A stretch of 64,000 nucleotides of DNA from Streptomyces sp. LUP30 (GTDB lineage Bacteria > Actinomycetota > Actinomycetes > Streptomycetales > Streptomycetaceae), in assembly GCF_001746365.1 (NCBI RefSeq), contig NZ_MJAJ01000005.1, positions 528 through 64,527 on the forward strand. The letters run 5' to 3'. The number at the start of each line of letters is the position of its first letter. The first letter of the stretch is position 1. Under the pieces are notes generated by a model. It saw only the letters and a program-made list of their open reading frames with translations. It was not told where the DNA came from and did no database searches. The position numbers and the translations under genes were made by a program. Of the stretch, positions 59,685-64,000 are shown in pieces.

Positions 59685-61682
59685 GTGCGTGCGCAGGAGA
59701 AGCCGACCGACAGGAGCGGTGACGGTGGGAACCGTCCCCGCCCGCTCACGGCGAGGCCGGCCACCCCGGCGGCCGCCCTGCTCGCCCTGCAGCGCACGGC
59801 GGGCAACGCGGCGGTCTCGCGCGCGGTCGAGGAGCAGCGCCACGAGCATGACGCGCACTGCGGTCACGGCCCGGCCGTCCAGCGCTCGGCGGTGCACCAG
59901 GTTCTGCGCTCTCCGGGGCGGCCGCTCGATCCCGCACTGCGCTCCGAGATGGAGGGCCGGTTCGGCGGCGACGACTTCAGCGCGGTACGGGTGCACACCG
60001 ACGCGGTGGCCCAGCGGTCCGCCGCGGACATCGGCGCGAAGGCCTACACCTCCGGCAGCCACGTGGTCTGGGACGGACAGGACAAGCACACCCTGGCGCA
60101 CGAGTTGGACCACGTCCGCCAGCAGAGCAGGGGGTCGGTTCCCGGTACCGACAACGGGTCGGGGCTGCGCGTGTCCGACCCGTCCGACTGGGCCGAGCGG
60201 CAGGCGGAGGACACGGCCCGGCGGGTGATGAGCGGTGCGGCTCCCGTCCAGCGTGCCGTGGAAGCCCCGGCAGCCCCGAACGACTCGGCCGCACCTGTCG
60301 GGCACACGGTGCAGCGCAAGGGGCCCGACGAGCTGAAGGGGCAGATCACCAGACCGGAACCGCAGGTCCGTACGCTCGCCTCCTTCATGCGGAAGAAGTC
60401 CGAGCAGGGGAATCCGGTGACGTCACCGGTGGCACAGGCCGTCGCGGCGTACGACAGTTCCCCGGTCCGGGACCCGGGGACGTGCATGGCCCAGCTGAAC
60501 GCCATCCTGATCGACGCACTGGACAGGAAGGCGGACGGCCCGAGGCAGGCGGACGTCGACTACCTGGACGAGGTGGTCGGGGTGGTCCGCAACGAGCTGG
60601 CCCTCGTGGCCGCCCAGCACGACCGCGACCTGCAACTCCCGGCGGAGGCGCAGCTCCCGTACAAGGACATGACCGACCAGGGCACGCTCTGGAAGGACGC
60701 GATGTTCGCGCAGGGCACGGTCAACTTCGGCATGTCCGGCTCCAGTTACATCCGGGAGATGTCCGAGCTGAACCGGCACGACCTGAAGAAGGAGATCGGC
60801 GGCCGCGGCGAGGACGCGTGGGTGGCCGACGTGCGGGGCAAGCTGGAGAACCAGCTCCGTGCGAGCGTGGTCGCCCACTACACCGCCAAGGCTCGGGCCG
60901 AGGCCATGCTGGAGTCCGACAAGAGCCTCAAGTCGAAGACGGCGCTCGACCGGGAGAACCCCAGCGACCGGCACAACACGATGAACGTGGACGAACTGGT
61001 GCTGGCCAACCACGGGTTCGTCTTCTTCTACATCGAGCACCCGGGCAAGTCGGGCCGCAAGTCGCGCTTCGGCGTCGGCAAGGAGGGCGAGGGCGACGGC
61101 CAGGCCCGCATCGAGCTCGGCATCAATGAGTCCGGCCTGCTCAGCCAGGGCTGGATCATGCTCAGCGACTTCATCCAGCGCGACTACCCGCAGCTCATGG
61201 CGCATCCGGACCGGCCCGAGGAGACGGTGCACGGGAAGTCGGGTTCGGCAGGCCTGGTGAACGTGCGTGAGTTCCAGCGCGGGCTGCCCACGGACGACGA
61301 GTTGATGGAATCGCTCATGGCCTTCGGCGACGTCAAGGACACCGAGCAGCGCCAGGCGCACGCGTTGGCACGGCAGAACGCGTACGGGGACGGGCGCAGC
61401 CAGATGGTCTACGGCCCGGACAAGAACCTCAAGCGACCCGAGCTGCTCCACAAGAACATCCTCGCCGGCTCCGACATCATCCCCGGCCTGGTCGAGCGGG
61501 CCGTGGTCGAGATCATGCGGTTCGAGGAGTCCAACCCCCGGCTGGCGAACCGGCTCAAGGCCATGAACGGCGCCGACCTGATGGACTACCTGTTCCGGGA
61601 CCTGCTGCGCCCCCAGGCGATGATCCCGAACACCGTGGACCTGTCCAAGGCCGACATCACCTTCACGGACGGCGCCGCCTGA
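59685..61682 (+). CDS. DUF4157 (eCIS-core) protein with uncharacterised C-terminal effector-like region
   Basis: 665 residues. The first 60 are disordered, with LLALQRTAGNAAV typical of the class. About 75-150 is DUF4157 with the HxxEH-like zinc motif HTLAHELDHVRQQ (H139, E140, H143). Residues 150-250 are linker. From about 260 to 665 is a large unrecognised, mostly helical region, including a segment FVFFYIEHPGKSGRKSRFG and then QGWIMLSDFIQRD. DUF4157 marks proteins loaded into or associated with extracellular contractile injection systems; the C-terminus is then the candidate cargo. No such apparatus gene is in the window. GTG 59685 is preferred because GAGGAG is 7 bases upstream; ATG 59652 is the alternative. 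Confidence 0.85.
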   Translation: MRAQEKPTDRSGDGGNRPRPLTARPATPAAALLALQRTAGNAAVSRAVEEQRHEHDAHCGHGPAVQRSAVHQVLRSPGRPLDPALRSEMEGRFGGDDFSAVRVHTDAVAQRSAADIGAKAYTSGSHVVWDGQDKHTLAHELDHVRQQSRGSVPGTDNGSGLRVSDPSDWAERQAEDTARRVMSGAAPVQRAVEAPAAPNDSAAPVGHTVQRKGPDELKGQITRPEPQVRTLASFMRKKSEQGNPVTSPVAQAVAAYDSSPVRDPGTCMAQLNAILIDALDRKADGPRQADVDYLDEVVGVVRNELALVAAQHDRDLQLPAEAQLPYKDMTDQGTLWKDAMFAQGTVNFGMSGSSYIREMSELNRHDLKKEIGGRGEDAWVADVRGKLENQLRASVVAHYTAKARAEAMLESDKSLKSKTALDRENPSDRHNTMNVDELVLANHGFVFFYIEHPGKSGRKSRFGVGKEGEGDGQARIELGINESGLLSQGWIMLSDFIQRDYPQLMAHPDRPEETVHGKSGSAGLVNVREFQRGLPTDDELMESLMAFGDVKDTEQRQAHALARQNAYGDGRSQMVYGPDKNLKRPELLHKNILAGSDIIPGLVERAVVEIMRFEESNPRLANRLKAMNGADLMDYLFRDLLRPQAMIPNTVDLSKADITFTDGAA

Positions 61683-61697
61683 CGCCCGCGGCGGGAG

Positions 61698-61716
61698 CCA
61701 CCGGTGAGGTCGGTGG
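61698..61716. terminator. Short stem-loop between convergent genes
   Basis: Stem CCACCG/CGGTGG with a 7-base loop, 15 bases after the DUF4157 stop and 34 before the stop of the convergent YihY gene. Weak as a terminator, but well placed. Confidence 0.4.
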
Positions 61717-61749
61717 ACCGAGGCGCCGGCGGGGAGTACACGGCACCGC

Positions 61750-62628
61750 TCACACGCTCACCGTCGCCGTCTCGGCCGAACGCTCGTCGACGGGCTTGGA
61801 CAGCTCCGCGTTGAACTGAGCGCCGATCAGGAGGGACAGGTTGGACAGCCACAGCCAGACCAGGAAGACCACCACTCCTGCCAGTGAGCCGTACAGGCGG
61901 TCATAGGTGCTGACGTGGGCGGTGTAGAGGGCGAACCCGAGCGAGACCGTCAGCAGCAGCCCCACGGCCAAGGTCCCACCGGGTGCCATCCTCCCGACGG
62001 GGCGGGAGCACGCCGGTCCTGACCGGTACAGGACGAGCACCAGGGCGACGGCGACGGCGGCCACGACCGGCCATCGCAGGGTGTCCCACGTGGCCTGCGG
62101 CGCGGTCCCCAGGTCCAGGACGTGGCCCAGACGCCGGGCCAGGCCGCCGCTGAGCAGCAGCGCGAGCGTGGAGATGAGCAGCAGCGAACTCAGGACCAGG
62201 GCCGTGAGAACGATGCGCGGGGCCGTGCGCCAGACCGGCCGGTCCGCACTGGTCCGGTGCATGGCGTACAACGCCCGGCGGAAGACGCTCAGATAGCTGC
62301 ATCCCGACCAGAGGGCTCCCGTCCCCCCGACGAAGATCAGCGTCCATGCCGTCGACGACTGTTCGGACATCTGCCGCAGGGTGCTGCGCAGCAGCGCGCG
62401 CGACTCGGCCGGGGCGGCCTGCGCCATGCGGTCGATGACCTCGGGCTTGGCCGTGGGCACGGTCAGCCCCAGGATCGAGAGGATGACCAGCAGCAGGGGA
62501 AAGAGGGCCAGGACCGCGTAGTAGGTCAGCGCAGCCGCCCAGTCCGTGACGTCGTCGTTCCAGATGGTCACCGGCGTCCGGCGCAGCGCCGCCCACCATC
62601 GAACCGTGCGACCGTCTGCAGCATCCAT
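61750..62628 (-). CDS. YihY/BrkB family membrane protein
   Basis: 292 residues with six membrane helices and strong YihY signatures: DWAAALTYYAVLALFPLLLV, GALWSGCSYLSVFRRALY, and the last helix ending in LLIGAQFNAELSK, with the conserved NAE. Second member of the family in this window, only distantly like the one at 33012. Function unknown; envelope transport suspected. ATG 62628 is preferred; longer starts are possible. The 62629-62772 gap shows no gene. Confidence 0.87.
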   Translation of the reverse strand: MDAADGRTVRWWAALRRTPVTIWNDDVTDWAAALTYYAVLALFPLLLVILSILGLTVPTAKPEVIDRMAQAAPAESRALLRSTLRQMSEQSSTAWTLIFVGGTGALWSGCSYLSVFRRALYAMHRTSADRPVWRTAPRIVLTALVLSSLLLISTLALLLSGGLARRLGHVLDLGTAPQATWDTLRWPVVAAVAVALVLVLYRSGPACSRPVGRMAPGGTLAVGLLLTVSLGFALYTAHVSTYDRLYGSLAGVVVFLVWLWLSNLSLLIGAQFNAELSKPVDERSAETATVSV

Positions 62629-62772
62629 GACGGGGATGCTCTCACCCTCCGCTGCCAACCCGTCCCCCAGCCCTGCGATGCGACACCGTCCGGTGTGTGT
62701 GTCCCGCATACCCCGCCACGTCCTCGGTAGCCGGACGATCCTTCACCCGAGGCCGCGGCCGACGCTCTCGGC

Positions 62773-63192
62773 TCAGCGGCGGGCGGCTGCGCCGTTGTGC
62801 GGGTCGGTGAGGGCGATGCGTGCCGTGATGCGCTTGCCGACCGGCTCCTGCTCGGTGAACAGGTTCTCGGTGAGGGCCTTGACGATCTCCAGGCCGTGTT
62901 GGCCGATCCTCTCGGGATCGGCGGCCCGGGCAGCGGGCACGGTGGGGTCGCTGTCCCATATGACGACGTCCACGGCGTGGGCGGTGACGCGCAGCTCCAT
63001 CAGGACGGGGCCGGGGGCGTACTTGCGGGCGTTCGTGACCAGCTCGCTGACCACCAGCTGGGTCAGGCCCAGGGCGCGCTCGGAGACCGGCAGGCGGTGG
63101 TCGGAACGGGCCCGGTCGAGAAAGGCGAGGGCGTGCTGACGGGCCTCGGCGATGCAGCCGTCGTCCCCCTCCAGCGCGTAGCCCGCCCGCAT
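62773..63192 (-). CDS. RsbW-like ATP-binding regulator (serine kinase/anti-sigma)
   Basis: 139-residue single-domain GHKL ATPase. LVVSELVTNARKYAPGPVLM is the N-box, VDVVIWDSDP the G1 strand, and GQHGLEIVKAL the G2 region. These proteins phosphorylate STAS partners and bind sigma factors. ATG 63192 is used; GTG 63195 directly before it is equally possible. It faces a divergent STAS gene 222 bases away, a natural partner, though in separate transcripts. Confidence 0.87.
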   Translation of the reverse strand: MRAGYALEGDDGCIAEARQHALAFLDRARSDHRLPVSERALGLTQLVVSELVTNARKYAPGPVLMELRVTAHAVDVVIWDSDPTVPAARAADPERIGQHGLEIVKALTENLFTEQEPVGKRITARIALTDPHNGAAARR

Positions 63193-63414
63193 CACGTGCT
63201 CATCCGGTCCCGTACATCCGACACCGTCGCCATGAGATCCCACGTATCTCGCCCCCACTCCCCCGTTGACGTGCGCAGGTACCCGTCTCGGCGTCCCGCA
63301 TGCCACCAGAGGCGCCGTCCGGCACGGCCCGTCTTGGTGCATGCCGCCGCACCGGTGGGGCAGAATCGTCCGAGCACGCCCTGAGCGGGCAAGCCTAGGC
63401 GCAGCCGAGGAGAC

Positions 63415-63780
63415 GTGAACGACATCCCCAGGGAAGACCGGCCCAATCATCTTTCCGTCCAGCCCGCAGTGGTCGACGGCGTCCTCGTCGTGAGCGTGGA
63501 GGGCGAGATCGACCACGACGTCAAGGACGTCCTCAGCCAGGCGTTGCTGTCCGACGACGGCGCGCCGCCCCCGCGCATCGTGGCGGACCTCAGCGGCGTG
63601 ACCTTCATGGACTCCAGCGGCATCAACGTGTTCGTCACCGCCCACCGGCGCGTGAGCGGCGCTCAGGGGTGGCTGCGCATCGCCGGCGCCCAGGAGTCCG
63701 TCGTACGTCTGCTGCAGCTGGTGGGCGTCGACGAGATCATCCCCTGCCATCCCACCGTGGAGGAGGCCATGAACGCCTGA
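63415..63780 (+). CDS. STAS-domain anti-anti-sigma factor
   Basis: 121 residues with a full STAS fold: VVSVEGEIDHDVKDVLSQAL, IVADLSGVTFMDSSGINVFV with the target Ser, and LRIAGAQESVVRLLQLVGVD. GTG 63415 has GAGGAGA immediately upstream. It resembles RsbV/SpoIIAA proteins that free a sigma factor by binding an RsbW-type kinase; the divergent ATPase gene at 62773-63192 is the likely partner. Confidence 0.9.
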   Translation: MNDIPREDRPNHLSVQPAVVDGVLVVSVEGEIDHDVKDVLSQALLSDDGAPPPRIVADLSGVTFMDSSGINVFVTAHRRVSGAQGWLRIAGAQESVVRLLQLVGVDEIIPCHPTVEEAMNA

Positions 63781-64000
63781 GGGCGGGACGCCTGACGTCG
63801 GGTCGGCCGGTGCAGGTGCAGCAGCCGGCCTCCATGACGGCGACCGGCTTGCCCTGGGCGGACTCCTTGCGCAGATCGTCGCGGCAGGTGGGGGCGTTGC
63901 GCAGCATCAGGGTGCCTGCGATGGACGTCGCCGCGTTGCGTACGACGCTATCGTCCGGGATCCGGCGGCGTCAGAGTCGAGGGTGCGACTTCGCGGTGTT
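63781..64000. other. Window end; no confident gene
   Basis: An open minus-strand stretch encodes a Cys-containing peptide (GKPVAVMEAGCCTCTG) without a good start. It may be the edge or relic of a gene, but nothing is recognised. Confidence 0.3.

Noticed and set aside
63781..64000. Cys-rich minus-strand peptide at the right edge
   Set aside because: No valid start between the in-frame stop and the motif; too short to call a gene.

Overview
The window is high-GC actinobacterial DNA that looks like a Streptomyces chromosome. Supporting features are the very strong G/C third-position bias, GTG/TTG starts behind GGAGG-type ribosome sites, 4-base ATGA/GTGA gene overlaps, and a gene set typical of the genus: a SapA-like secreted protein, a DUF5302 protein, a SpoIIE/PAS/GAF phosphatase, an isorenieratene-type carotenoid cluster and a Fic-family toxin pair. 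No rRNA, tRNA, CRISPR array, insertion sequence or prophage was seen.

Layout. (1) 1-12742: an L-fucose utilisation island. A minus-strand operon encodes a lipoprotein binding protein, ABC ATPase and permease. It continues with L-fuconate dehydratase, a broken amidohydrolase (lactonase), a FucU-type mutarotase, a zinc alcohol dehydrogenase, a KduD-like SDR, a KDPG-type aldolase, a PfkB kinase that has lost segments, and an aldo/keto reductase cut by the window edge. A divergent Tat-exported GH29 alpha-L-fucosidase with lectin-like C-terminal domains would release the sugar outside the cell. (2) 13001-16182: a large PAS/GAF/PP2C/HATPase signalling protein and a Fic/Doc-like toxin-antitoxin pair. 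(3) 16211-25352: a glycosyltransferase/methyltransferase operon, a two-component system, an NDP-sugar epimerase, membrane proteins and a membrane-anchored molybdopterin oxidoreductase. Three promoters here share an 11-bp-periodic direct repeat at a fixed distance from a -10-like hexamer and a leaderless start, and are proposed as the regulon of the two-component system. (4) 25577-34736: mixed small genes (VOC, collapsed maleylpyruvate isomerase, PASTA protein, SapA-like, acetyltransferases, STAS) and a membrane-lipid operon (PAP2-DAGK fusion, YihY, PAP2).

(5) 34940-46937: a carotenoid cluster. crtE-crtI-crtB, a Rieske protein and an FAD oxidoreductase run rightward; an ECF sigma factor, a zinc-finger anti-sigma-like protein, crtY, crtT and a frameshifted crtU run leftward. 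An intact set would make isorenieratene from GGPP; the crtU frameshift predicts a stop at beta-carotene unless it is a sequencing error. (6) 46989-51073: DUF488, a translationally coupled MEDS-HATPase/MEDS-STAS pair, Nudix, a small hydrophobic protein and a DHFR-like reductase. (7) 51203-57965: a 1549-residue TPR-CHAT protein built from exact 45-residue repeats, next to a second two-component system. (8) 58193-64000: a membrane-anchored EEP phosphatase, an orphan DUF4157 (eCIS-cargo type) protein, a YihY protein, and an RsbW-like kinase beside an STAS protein.

A recurring oddity is internal loss of sequence. The sugar kinase, the amidohydrolase and the maleylpyruvate isomerase-like gene each lack an internal block, and crtU has a one-base frameshift. 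These are either real decay or assembly/sequencing errors; the sequence alone cannot decide.
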